Assembly: GCA_024695315.1 (NCBI GenBank)
Contig: JAILIJ010000325.1
Coordinates: 1-11,511 of the forward strand
Reading direction: 5' to 3'
DNA length: 11,511 nucleotides
Origin: Bacteroidaceae bacterium
GTDB lineage: Bacteria > Bacteroidota > Bacteroidia > Bacteroidales > Bacteroidaceae
Position 1 is the first letter of the stretch; each line of letters starts with the position of its first letter. Below the pieces are notes generated by a model. That model saw nothing but the letters and a program-made list of their open reading frames with translations. It ran no database searches and was not told the origin of the DNA. This document shows positions 1 to 5,988 of the stretch, piece after piece. The position numbers and the translations under genes were made by a program.

Positions 1-1034
1 GCCTCAACAGTAGAAAGAGCAGTCTTCTCGCCCTTTTCACATGCCTCAGCATACTCGTATGGCATCCATTGCTCCACGTGGAGTTCCTCACCATCTCCCG
101 TCTCGTCAGAATTATTATTTTCACTCTTAGCCCTTAACTCATCACTCTTCACTCCCATATAATAAAGACTTTCAAGAGTGCGTACACTCGTAGTACCGAC
201 AGCAATAGCCTCCCCAAAGTGTGCAATCAATTTTTCGATTGTCTGACGGCGCACAGCAATATGCTCCGTGTGCATGTCATGTCCGCCAATTTCCTCACTC
301 TTCACAGGCTTAAACGTACCTGCTCCCACATGGAGGGTAAGTTCCTCGCGTTCGATACCTGCCTCATCAAGAGCCTTGAGCACACGTTCTGTAAAGTGCA
401 ATCCTGCCGTTGGAGCTGCAACACTTCCCTTAATCTTAGAATAGACAGTCTGGTAAGTCTTCTTATCCGACTCCTGAGTCTCACGATTGAGATATGGAGG
501 AATAGGCAATTCGCCTACCGCATCGAGCAGTTCCGCCCAAGAGTAATCGCCATCCCACGTAAACTCCACCACATGACTAGTACCATGTATGCCTTTACGT
601 TCACAAGCCAGAGTAATAGTCGTGCCGTCAGGCATCTCTATCTCCCTAAATAGCTTACCATCCTTCCATTTCTTTAGATTACCTACCAAACAGTACCATT
701 GTACACATCCCTTCTCAGCAAAATTCAGCTGATAATCATTAGGTACGGCAGGTTCCAAACAGAACACCTCTATCAACGCTCCCTGCACTCCCTCCTGTAC
801 CTGTGACTTACGGAAATGCAAACGAGCCTGTATGACCTTCGTATTATTGAAGACCATTAACGCCCCCTTTGGCAAATATTTAGGCAATGAAGTGAAAACA
901 TCCTCGCTCACTTCGCCTTGCTTATACACCAATAGTTTGCTGCTATCACGCTCAGCCAGCGGGAACTTAGCTATTCTCTCATCAGGCAGCGGATAATTAT
1001 AATCAGCTATATGTATATTCTTAGGACTTATCAT
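1..1034 (-). CDS. queA: S-adenosylmethionine:tRNA ribosyltransferase-isomerase (QueA), 3' end beyond the window
   Basis: QueA moves the ribosyl part of SAM onto preQ1-modified tRNA (anticodon position 34), giving epoxyqueuosine, the penultimate step of queuosine synthesis in the cytoplasm. Reading from 1034, 344 codons are visible without a stop. Family blocks seen: LPDERIAKFPL near residues 16-26, FNNTKVIQARL at 62-72, KGSVAAPTAGLHF at 202-214, HVGAGTFKPV at 235-244, HDMHTEHIAV at 252-261 and AVGTTSVRTLES at 278-289. After the last block an acidic, low-complexity stretch (about residues 296-318) precedes EQWMPYE. This makes the protein longer than the roughly 350-residue E. coli form and resembles a longer Bacteroidetes variant. 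The start ATG shares the four bases ATGA with the birA stop, suggesting translational coupling as last visible gene of the operon. A paralogue elsewhere in the genome cannot be excluded. Confidence 0.93.
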   Translation of the reverse strand, partial: MISPKNIHIADYNYPLPDERIAKFPLAERDSSKLLVYKQGEVSEDVFTSLPKYLPKGALMVFNNTKVIQARLHFRKSQVQEGVQGALIEVFCLEPAVPNDYQLNFAEKGCVQWYCLVGNLKKWKDGKLFREIEMPDGTTITLACERKGIHGTSHVVEFTWDGDYSWAELLDAVGELPIPPYLNRETQESDKKTYQTVYSKIKGSVAAPTAGLHFTERVLKALDEAGIEREELTLHVGAGTFKPVKSEEIGGHDMHTEHIAVRRQTIEKLIAHFGEAIAVGTTSVRTLESLYYMGVKSDELRAKSENNNSDETGDGEELHVEQWMPYEYAEACEKGEKTALSTVE

Positions 1035-1789
1035 ATCAAAAACTTTACCTCCTTAAACTCGTATCTTACAGTATTACCATTTTCAAAACGCAGGATGAGA
1101 TGTCCTGTAGGTTCTATTCCTGCTATTTCCGCAGTAAACTCTCCTCTCACATCCTCAAACCTATGTTTTCCCTCACGCCAGAAAAGATGCTCCATATACA
1201 CCTGTCTCACGGCTTCGTCTCTAGATTCCATCAACATTTCATAAAGAGTTCTGAAATGGCTTACGACATCCCCCAGTACCTTTTCACGATCAATCTCCTT
1301 ACCGCATAACTGAATTAAGGACACAGGATTAGGAGCATCGCTAACAAACTGTTTCTGATTCACATTTATTCCTGTTCCTATGATGCAATTTGAGATATTT
1401 CGCCCCATAAGGTCACACTCAATCAAAGTACCAGAAATCTTCTTATCTCCCACATATATATCGTTTGGCCACTTTACGCTCACCTCTTCATCCACTCCAC
1501 AATCCTTCAGTACTCCGTCCACAGCACGCTGCACGGCCAAAGCTATACATTGTGATAATAAGAACTGTTCCGCAGGCTTCACAAAGTCAGGATGACAGAG
1601 AATGGAAAACGTAAGATTCTTTCCTGGCTCAGACTCCCAGCTATTGCCCTGCTGACCGCGTCCGGCAGTCTGATTCTCAGCCACAACGAGCGTCATACCC
1701 GACAAATCATCGCCAAAGGCCAGCATATCACGTACGAAATTGTTCGTAGAATCTACCATCGGCAGATTTATTCGCTGCATCATTTCCAT
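1031..1789 (-). CDS. birA: Biotin--[acetyl-CoA-carboxylase] ligase, catalytic form without DNA-binding domain
   Basis: It activates biotin with ATP to biotinyl-AMP and attaches it to the lysine of biotin carboxyl carrier proteins. The 252-residue protein starts almost directly in the catalytic domain: VDSTN at residues 12-16, the biotinyl-AMP loop GRGQQG at 43-48, KWPNDIYV at 106-113, and KISGTLIE at 117-124. The C-terminal 45 or so residues fit the small SH3-like domain. No N-terminal helix-turn-helix is present, so unlike E. coli BirA it should not act as a biotin repressor. Three in-frame ATGs lie at 1789, 1783 and 1780. The first overlaps the upstream folate gene by 10 nt; the second forms an ATGA overlap with that gene's stop, like the junction with queA downstream, and is an equally good start. 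Function is secure, the exact start is not. Confidence 0.93.
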   Translation of the reverse strand: MEMMQRINLPMVDSTNNFVRDMLAFGDDLSGMTLVVAENQTAGRGQQGNSWESEPGKNLTFSILCHPDFVKPAEQFLLSQCIALAVQRAVDGVLKDCGVDEEVSVKWPNDIYVGDKKISGTLIECDLMGRNISNCIIGTGINVNQKQFVSDAPNPVSLIQLCGKEIDREKVLGDVVSHFRTLYEMLMESRDEAVRQVYMEHLFWREGKHRFEDVRGEFTAEIAGIEPTGHLILRFENGNTVRYEFKEVKFLI

Positions 1790-2325
1790 ATCACTTCGTC
1801 CATTCTTATATCATGTTCCTCACATGGCAACTGTTCCACCATTTGAAAAGGGAAACATATCCCCATCTTATATGCTCTCTGGAGGCGAGGCAACAAGCGA
1901 TCATAATATCCCTTGCCACGTCCAAGACGATTGCCATAAGCATCAAAGGCCATCCCAGGCACCACGACAAGATCAACTGTCGAATACTGTTCCTGAGGAA
2001 AAGCTTTACCTACAGGTTCCAATATACCGAAAGGACCTGGCTCGAGCGAATGCTCATCGACATACTCTCGCAGTTCTAAGTCGTCGCCCACTACTTTTGG
2101 CAGGAGCACACGTTTTCCCATGAGACGAGCATTATCCAACAAACGTCTTGTAGAAACCTCATCAGGTAAAGCGTGATAAAGAACCACAACCCCAGCCGAG
2201 CGCCACAATCCATCGCTCAATAATGTTTGGCAAGCCTTATCAGCCATTTGTTCGCGTTCTTCCACATTATACCCAGCTTTTTGCTGACGCATGAAAGCAC
2301 GCAATTCCCTCTTGTCTGCCAACAT
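1780..2325 (-). CDS. 5-formyltetrahydrofolate cyclo-ligase (methenyltetrahydrofolate synthetase)
   Basis: It converts 5-formyltetrahydrofolate to 5,10-methenyltetrahydrofolate using ATP, returning a dead-end folate to the one-carbon pool. The 181-residue length is normal. The N-terminal KRELRAFMR (residues 5-13) supplies the basic residues typical of the family, followed by PGPFGILEP at 96-104, the signature PGMAFDAYGNRLGRGKGYYD at 123-142 (phosphate/ATP-binding loop), and a C-terminal LPCEEHDIRMD at 166-176. It begins 3 nt after the stop of the HIT gene and its own stop overlaps the start region of birA, so it is an internal operon gene. The family is often called ygfA, fau or fthC; I leave the symbol open because usage differs between genomes. 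Confidence 0.94.
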   Translation of the reverse strand: MLADKRELRAFMRQQKAGYNVEEREQMADKACQTLLSDGLWRSAGVVVLYHALPDEVSTRRLLDNARLMGKRVLLPKVVGDDLELREYVDEHSLEPGPFGILEPVGKAFPQEQYSTVDLVVVPGMAFDAYGNRLGRGKGYYDRLLPRLQRAYKMGICFPFQMVEQLPCEEHDIRMDEVIWK

Positions 2326-2328
2326 CTC

Positions 2329-2748
2329 TTACAAATGAGCCTTGACCTTGTCGATGAGTTCTTGATATTCTGCATCAGAAAGGTAAACCTTTCCCGGATT
2401 CATCTGGAAAGTACCTCCATAGTCAGGACCATCAACGTACTTTGGAGCAAGATGGAAATGTAGGTGAGAGAGCTTGTCGCTATAAGCTCCGTAATTTATC
2501 TTCTCAGGATTAAAAGCAGCCTGCATGGCACGTGTCACACGACACACATCGGCCATGAAAGCATTACGCTCATCATCCGATAACTCGTTTAAGTCATTTA
2601 CATGACCATTATATGCAACAAGACAACGACCTCTGTAAGTCTGCTCCTTGAAAAGAAAAACACGTGACACACTCAGGTCAGCTATCTTAATCATAATATT
2701 ACTATAGTTGTCTGTACAATAAAGACATTCTTTAGGATCACTATACAT
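2329..2748 (-). CDS. HIT (histidine triad) family nucleotide-binding protein
   Basis: Histidine-triad proteins bind nucleotides and hydrolyse nucleoside phosphoramidates or dinucleoside polyphosphates. The hallmark HLHFHLAP (residues 95-102; His95, His97, His99) is complete, and the 139-residue length suits a single-domain member. The FLFKEQTYRGRCLVAYNGHVNDL region (31-53) fits the N-terminal strands of the fold. Two cysteines near the N-terminus (ECLYC, Cys8 and Cys11) could be half of a metal site as in some HIT proteins, but no second pair is obvious. It is the first gene of the tight operon, with a -7 box about 30 nt upstream. The true substrate cannot be read from sequence; grouping with folate, biotin and tRNA-modification genes is probably co-expression of housekeeping functions. 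Confidence 0.9.
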   Translation of the reverse strand: MYSDPKECLYCTDNYSNIMIKIADLSVSRVFLFKEQTYRGRCLVAYNGHVNDLNELSDDERNAFMADVCRVTRAMQAAFNPEKINYGAYSDKLSHLHFHLAPKYVDGPDYGGTFQMNPGKVYLSDAEYQELIDKVKAHL

Positions 2749-2779
2749 AGTTATATATTTATTTTATACTTTAATTACG

Positions 2780-2810
2780 CAAATTTATGAAAAAAAATCA
2801 TGATGTTAAA
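2780..2810 (-). promoter_or_regulatory. Predicted Bacteroidetes-type promoter of the HIT-folate-birA-queA operon
   Basis: On the minus strand TAAATTTG (2787-2780) matches the -7 consensus TAnnTTTG exactly. At about 19 nt further upstream TTTAAC (2810-2805) is only a weak -33 match. Transcription would start near 2774, leaving a leader of about 25 nt before the ATG at 2748. Prediction from pattern only. Confidence 0.55.
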
Positions 2811-3045
2811 ATTAAGTCTTTCAAAACGTATTCGTTTGGGCGTACTACAGATATTATACCCCATGATTGCCACATAGCATGTTCTAAACTTTAGAGTTTT
2901 TCAATAATAATAACACGCCACAAGGCGACTTATATACCATGAGATTTTAGTGTATTTTGAGCGTTTATGTTCCAAGACATATTGACCATTCAATATCATT
3001 TTTACATATAAAGAAGGCCTCACGCAAAGCAAAAAAAAGAAATTC

Positions 3046-3084
3046 TAAAATTAACATTCTTCGTAACTGAAAACGTTAATTTTA
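3046..3084 (-). terminator. Weak candidate terminator hairpin with U-tract
   Basis: On the minus strand TAAAATTAAC (3084-3075) pairs perfectly with GTTAATTTTA (3055-3046) around a 19-nt loop. A run of eight T follows at 3038-3031. The stem is long but AT-rich, so strength is doubtful. Confidence 0.3.
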
Positions 3085-3149
3085 AAACTTCACTTTTAAC
3101 TTTTTATTTCCAACAAGGCATAATTTTTTAGCCCTGTTTCTTCGACAAC

Positions 3150-3182
3150 CCTTCGTATCACCTTCGTATCTCCTTCGTAACG
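3150..3182. repeat. Three tandem 11-bp repeats, core CCTTCGTA (minus: TACGAAGG)
   Basis: Units CCTTCGTATCA (3150-3160), CCTTCGTATCT (3161-3171) and CCTTCGTAACG (3172-3182) follow without gaps. They differ only in the last positions. A related CTTCGTAA occurs alone at 3059-3066, inside the loop of the neighbouring hairpin. They lie about 30 nt downstream of the predicted promoter at 3217-3247. Confidence 0.85.
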
Positions 3183-3183
3183 G

Positions 3184-3295
3184 CTTTTGGAAGGTATTGT
3201 CAATTCAACAACAATACAAATATACAAAATTCACAATCAAAAAGCAAGTATTTTTTAAGTTTTTTTTCGGGTTCATTTCTCAAGTCTTCCAAAAG
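3184..3295. repeat. 10-bp inverted repeat flanking a predicted promoter
   Basis: CTTTTGGAAG at 3184-3193 and its exact reverse complement CTTCCAAAAG at 3286-3295 enclose 92 bp that contain the promoter at 3217-3247. No target-site duplication or transposase is visible. It may be a regulatory arrangement, a remnant of a small element, or chance in an AT-rich gap. Confidence 0.5.
3217..3247 (-). promoter_or_regulatory. Predicted Bacteroidetes-type promoter in the gap
   Basis: Minus-strand TATATTTG (3224-3217) is a full match to TAnnTTTG. TTG at 3247-3245 sits 20 nt upstream, the usual distance for the -33 element. Both elements together make this one of the two best-formed promoters in the window. 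It points into the repeat region and, further on, the HIT operon. Confidence 0.55.
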
Positions 3296-3320
3296 TCCTT
3301 TTTTAGTGAACAAAATAGAA

Positions 3321-3362
3321 AGTAAAAAAAAAGATTGGAAACCACAAGAATGGTTTCCAATC
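3321..3362 (-). terminator. Strong intrinsic terminator of the secreted-protein gene
   Basis: GATTGGAAACCA (3333-3344) and TGGTTTCCAATC (3351-3362) form a perfect 12-bp stem with a 6-nt loop. On the minus strand nine T follow immediately (3332-3324). It lies about 30 nt past the stop codon at 3391. Confidence 0.93.
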
Positions 3363-3390
3363 CATTATTATTGTAATCTATATATTACAA

Positions 3391-5619
3391 TTATTTAATA
3401 TACATCTTCTTTACAGAACCGTCAGAGTACCTAACGATATTCATACCCTTCTGGAGTGAAGCGCTACGAGCACCAGCCATATTGAAGTATGCAACAGGAA
3501 CAGCGTCAGCTGATGTTACATTCTTTACACCTACAGCATCATAAGTATCCTCAGGAAGGTTGTCATAAGTATATACGTCAAGATAGAGTACATGTGCACC
3601 TGCTGCCAAAGAGATAGAAAGTTCAGAATCTGTTGGAGCGATACCACAAACTGCGCTACGAGTATTTGTGTAGTTTGAACCACCATAACCTACATACATA
3701 ATAACGATTTCACCAGCCTTAACAGTCTCACGTGGGAAAGTGAATGTTGGCTTACTCATGAAATAAGTACCAAGAGTTGTGATTCCATCACCATTATACT
3801 CAGGAACAGAAATGTTATAGTACTGTAAAATAGTAGAAGCGTTCTTTGCATTAGGAGGGCATACAATATTGATACCCTTGAAGGCGTCAATCTCGTCCTT
3901 AACATATCCATAACCATTCTCATTCTTATCGAAAATTTCGCCAGTAAATATTGTGTCTGACACAACAGTACGAGCTGTACGATATCTTCCTGAATCGTAT
4001 GCGTCCCATCCTGAAGCCTTAAGTACAGGAATAGCAGATGAGAGGTCATCACCATTATTAGAAATACCAGCCAAGAATTCCTCTGCTGTATAATAAGTTG
4101 TATCGCTTACTTCATCTGTTGTAGTTATGACCATACACTTTTCAACAATTGAATTGTCATACTGGTAATCCTGTATCAAGAGAGCCTTCTGATACTCAGA
4201 GAGAGCTGTGAGATCCCAGTCATGAGCACCAGCCTCAGCCTTTTCCTGATTCTTACGTGAAATAACTACATCCTTGAAGTCAACCTCAGACATTTCACAA
4301 ACACCATCAAGATATCCGTCTACCTTTACAGTAACAGTAACATCATTTGAGAAAGTGTAACTATTTCCAATACCTGTATTTGGTTCAAGCTCGAAATATT
4401 TCTCGCCATTATCACCAGAAACAACGAAAGAATAATCCTCCTTACAAAGAGTGTTGTTTTCCCAATTTAAAGTGTAAGTTCTTTCTGTTCCATTTACTCC
4501 TGTAAGGGATAGTGTTGGAGCATTAAGCTGAATCTCACCAACACTAACCTTGTAGTAAGCAATTTCTGAGAAGCCACCAAGAGAAGAAACTGTAGCAGCA
4601 CCGATAGTTACATATCCATCGCCATCCTCATCCTCTGATTTACTTACATTTATAGGTGTTCCCTCATATTTGGACTCACCATAAGAATCACCATTAGGCT
4701 CCAAAACCTGCTTATAAACAGGAATAGCAGTAGAGTCAACCTTTACAGAGTTACCATTTTCATCCTCTTCATATATGTATTCATAATCGTAACGGATGAT
4801 TTCATCTGTATTCTTAAGATATAAAGGTGCCTCACCAGCATCAACAATACCGTACCATACAGAGCACTCTCCGCCTAAAGTAGATTCTCCTGGATTGATA
4901 GTGATATCACGGCTTTCTCCACTCACAGCAGTAATCTTAAATGATGGAGTAGAAACCTCTTCACCCTTAGACTGGTCAATGAGAATAAGCATAGAAGTTA
5001 AATAACATGCACGTGAAACAGTAAATATGAAATTACCTGTATGCAACTGACGGAAATAACGATAGCTGTCATTCCATCCATCAGGATTACCATCCTCATC
5101 AAGGTCTACTGTTTCTGCCTGTACTTTGTGGATAGAATCTGTGATTTCTACACTATAATCTGTAGATACGACTCCTCCATCAGTATAAGAATAAGAGCCT
5201 CCAGCTGCTCCCTGGATAACAACAATCATGCCTTCGCTAACATTATCTACAGTAAGCATACGGCCACCAGAACCAAAATTATATAATCCGTAACCACTTC
5301 TCCATCTCAAATCAGGATTTGTAACAGTTCCTCGTCCTATACCTAAATACAAATTAGATACCTTATCATTACTTGTACACTGAGTAAAAGGTGAGTTATT
5401 GATTGTTACAGATGTACTTGAAACAGCAAATTCTGGCAAAGCTTCGCCATCCATAGACCAGTCCTTCAAATCGTAAGAATGATAGACTCCATATTTGTCA
5501 AACTGAGCTACTACAGAACTTGCGCTATCAACCAAAGTTTCAGCGATAGCTGCTGCATTCGCAGTCATAGAGCACATTGATAGAGATGCGCCCATAATTA
5601 ATGAGTAAATTTTTCTCAT
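3391..5619 (-). CDS. Secreted multi-module protein with T9SS-type C-terminal tail, function unknown
   Basis: A 742-residue protein I cannot assign to a named family. Residues 1-22 form a signal peptide (basic MRKIY, hydrophobic core, cleavage likely after ANA). The rest is rich in Gly, Ser, Thr, Asp and Tyr and looks all-beta. Residues 120-215 resemble a beta-sandwich, 360-455 an Ig/FN3-like segment (TYTLNWENN at 381-389, VTVKVDGYLDG at 429-439), and 625-690 another beta module. Acidic Asp/Asn-Gly loops at 172-181 (DLDEDGNPDG), 331-336 (EDGDGY) and 564-575 could bind calcium. The last 33 residues (YFNMAGARSASLQKGMNIVR, then DGS and VKKMYIK) match the style of type IX secretion sorting tails, so the protein probably crosses the outer membrane and is surface-anchored or released. 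No catalytic motif is recognisable. It stands alone, with its own promoter and a strong terminator. Confidence 0.85.
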   Translation of the reverse strand: MRKIYSLIMGASLSMCSMTANAAAIAETLVDSASSVVAQFDKYGVYHSYDLKDWSMDGEALPEFAVSSTSVTINNSPFTQCTSNDKVSNLYLGIGRGTVTNPDLRWRSGYGLYNFGSGGRMLTVDNVSEGMIVVIQGAAGGSYSYTDGGVVSTDYSVEITDSIHKVQAETVDLDEDGNPDGWNDSYRYFRQLHTGNFIFTVSRACYLTSMLILIDQSKGEEVSTPSFKITAVSGESRDITINPGESTLGGECSVWYGIVDAGEAPLYLKNTDEIIRYDYEYIYEEDENGNSVKVDSTAIPVYKQVLEPNGDSYGESKYEGTPINVSKSEDEDGDGYVTIGAATVSSLGGFSEIAYYKVSVGEIQLNAPTLSLTGVNGTERTYTLNWENNTLCKEDYSFVVSGDNGEKYFELEPNTGIGNSYTFSNDVTVTVKVDGYLDGVCEMSEVDFKDVVISRKNQEKAEAGAHDWDLTALSEYQKALLIQDYQYDNSIVEKCMVITTTDEVSDTTYYTAEEFLAGISNNGDDLSSAIPVLKASGWDAYDSGRYRTARTVVSDTIFTGEIFDKNENGYGYVKDEIDAFKGINIVCPPNAKNASTILQYYNISVPEYNGDGITTLGTYFMSKPTFTFPRETVKAGEIVIMYVGYGGSNYTNTRSAVCGIAPTDSELSISLAAGAHVLYLDVYTYDNLPEDTYDAVGVKNVTSADAVPVAYFNMAGARSASLQKGMNIVRYSDGSVKKMYIK

Positions 5620-5712
5620 AAGGTTAAGTTAGTTTTGATTAATATTTAATTATATTTTATTTTTTCTTGTAAAGCGGTAGTTGATCCCTGCCTTCATGGA
5701 TAAATTCGGGCG

Positions 5713-5720
5713 CAAAGATA
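5713..5720 (-). promoter_or_regulatory. Predicted -7 box for the secreted-protein gene
   Basis: Minus-strand TATCTTTG (5720-5713) matches TAnnTTTG exactly; no clear -33 TTG is seen at 19-20 nt upstream. Transcription would start near 5706, giving a leader of roughly 85 nt. The same TATCTTTG octamer precedes the HAD gene and tadA. Confidence 0.55.
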
Positions 5721-5760
5721 AATATTTTTTATTTCGACGTATGTTAAAATGCAAAAAAAA

Positions 5761-5810
5761 AGTAAAAAAAATGCTTTTTTTCGTGGTTCATACTACGAAA
5801 TAAAGCATTT
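5761..5810 (-). terminator. Intrinsic terminator upstream of the secreted-protein promoter
   Basis: AAATGCTTT (5769-5777) pairs with AAAGCATTT (5802-5810). After a single T-T mismatch, TTTCGT (5779-5784) pairs with ACGAAA (5795-5800), leaving a 10-nt loop. On the minus strand the stem runs into a T-tract (5770-5764). It could be a second terminator for the HAD transcript or the end of a separate short transcript. Confidence 0.8.
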
Positions 5811-5941
5811 ACCGCAATTCTACTGACAATTTTGTAGACGACGAATTACTGGTCTAAAAAACTGTTCCCTTCTCATCTTCCTACGTATGATTAGGTAATA
5901 TGAATAAGTAATATTCGCATTTGATAGTAAAGAAGCCAATA

Positions 5942-5977
5942 TATAAAAAGTGGGGACATTTTACATTTATGCCCCCA
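5942..5977 (-). terminator. Intrinsic terminator of the HAD gene
   Basis: On the minus strand TGGGGGCAT (5977-5969) pairs with ATGTCCCCA (5959-5951), nine pairs including one G-U, loop of 9 nt, followed by CTTTTTATAT. It begins 12 nt after the stop codon at 5989. Confidence 0.85.
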
Positions 5978-5988
5978 TTATAGTTCTA

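Larger units (their letters stand above)
3031..3210 (-). ncRNA. Candidate small RNA or long operon leader
   Basis: A well-formed minus-strand promoter at 3217-3247 would start transcription near 3210. The transcript would run through the three 11-bp repeats and reach a hairpin with 10-bp arms (3075-3084 pairing with 3046-3055, loop of 19 nt), followed 7 nt later by eight U (3038-3031). That gives a transcript of about 180 nt with no open frame of note. A short pairing of CCTTC and GAAGG (3190-3194 with 3172-3176) would fold the 5' part. The hairpin arms are AT-only apart from one pair, so termination may be leaky and the RNA could continue into the HIT operon as a leader of about 460 nt. I do not recognise a known RNA family. 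Confidence 0.3.
2749..3390. other. 642-bp AT-rich non-coding gap between the HIT operon and the secreted-protein gene
   Basis: No convincing protein gene is present on either strand; the longest ATG frames I found are 35 codons (plus, 2787-2894) and 30 codons (minus, 3057-2965), without family resemblance. The stretch does hold, reading leftwards: the terminator of the secreted-protein gene, a second minus-strand promoter (3217-3247) between 10-bp inverted repeats (3184-3193 and 3286-3295), three tandem 11-bp repeats (3150-3182), a hairpin followed by eight U (3031-3084), and the operon promoter (2780-2810). Positions about 2830-3030 hold only short weak inverted repeats. Confidence 0.7.
5620..5988. 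other. 369-bp gap holding two terminators and the promoter of the secreted-protein gene
   Basis: Reading on the minus strand from the HAD gene stop: a terminator at 5951-5977, about 140 nt without a recognised gene (an 18-codon basic frame at 5820-5876), a second terminator at 5769-5810, then the -7 box at 5713-5720 and a leader of about 85 nt containing a 15-codon frame. No other gene is visible on either strand. Confidence 0.75.

Noticed and set aside
219..653. A 144-codon plus-strand open frame
   Set aside because: It lies wholly inside queA on the opposite strand; the queA frame shows clear family motifs while this translation shows none.
1031..1789. BirA as a biotin-dependent repressor
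   Set aside because: No helix-turn-helix domain precedes the catalytic domain, so only the ligase role is supported.
2824..2837. AAACG-TATT-CGTTT inverted repeat just upstream of the HIT operon promoter
   Set aside because: Arms of only 5 bp in AT-rich DNA are expected by chance; a second short one occurs at 2887-2900.
2787..2894. A 35-codon plus-strand frame starting MKKNHDVKIKSF
   Set aside because: It overlaps the operon promoter, has no recognisable similarity and no plus-strand promoter of the TAnnTTTG type before it.
2965..3057. A 30-codon minus-strand frame starting MLILEFLFFALRE
   Set aside because: Its Phe/Leu-rich start comes from the T-tract of the candidate terminator; no conserved feature supports translation.
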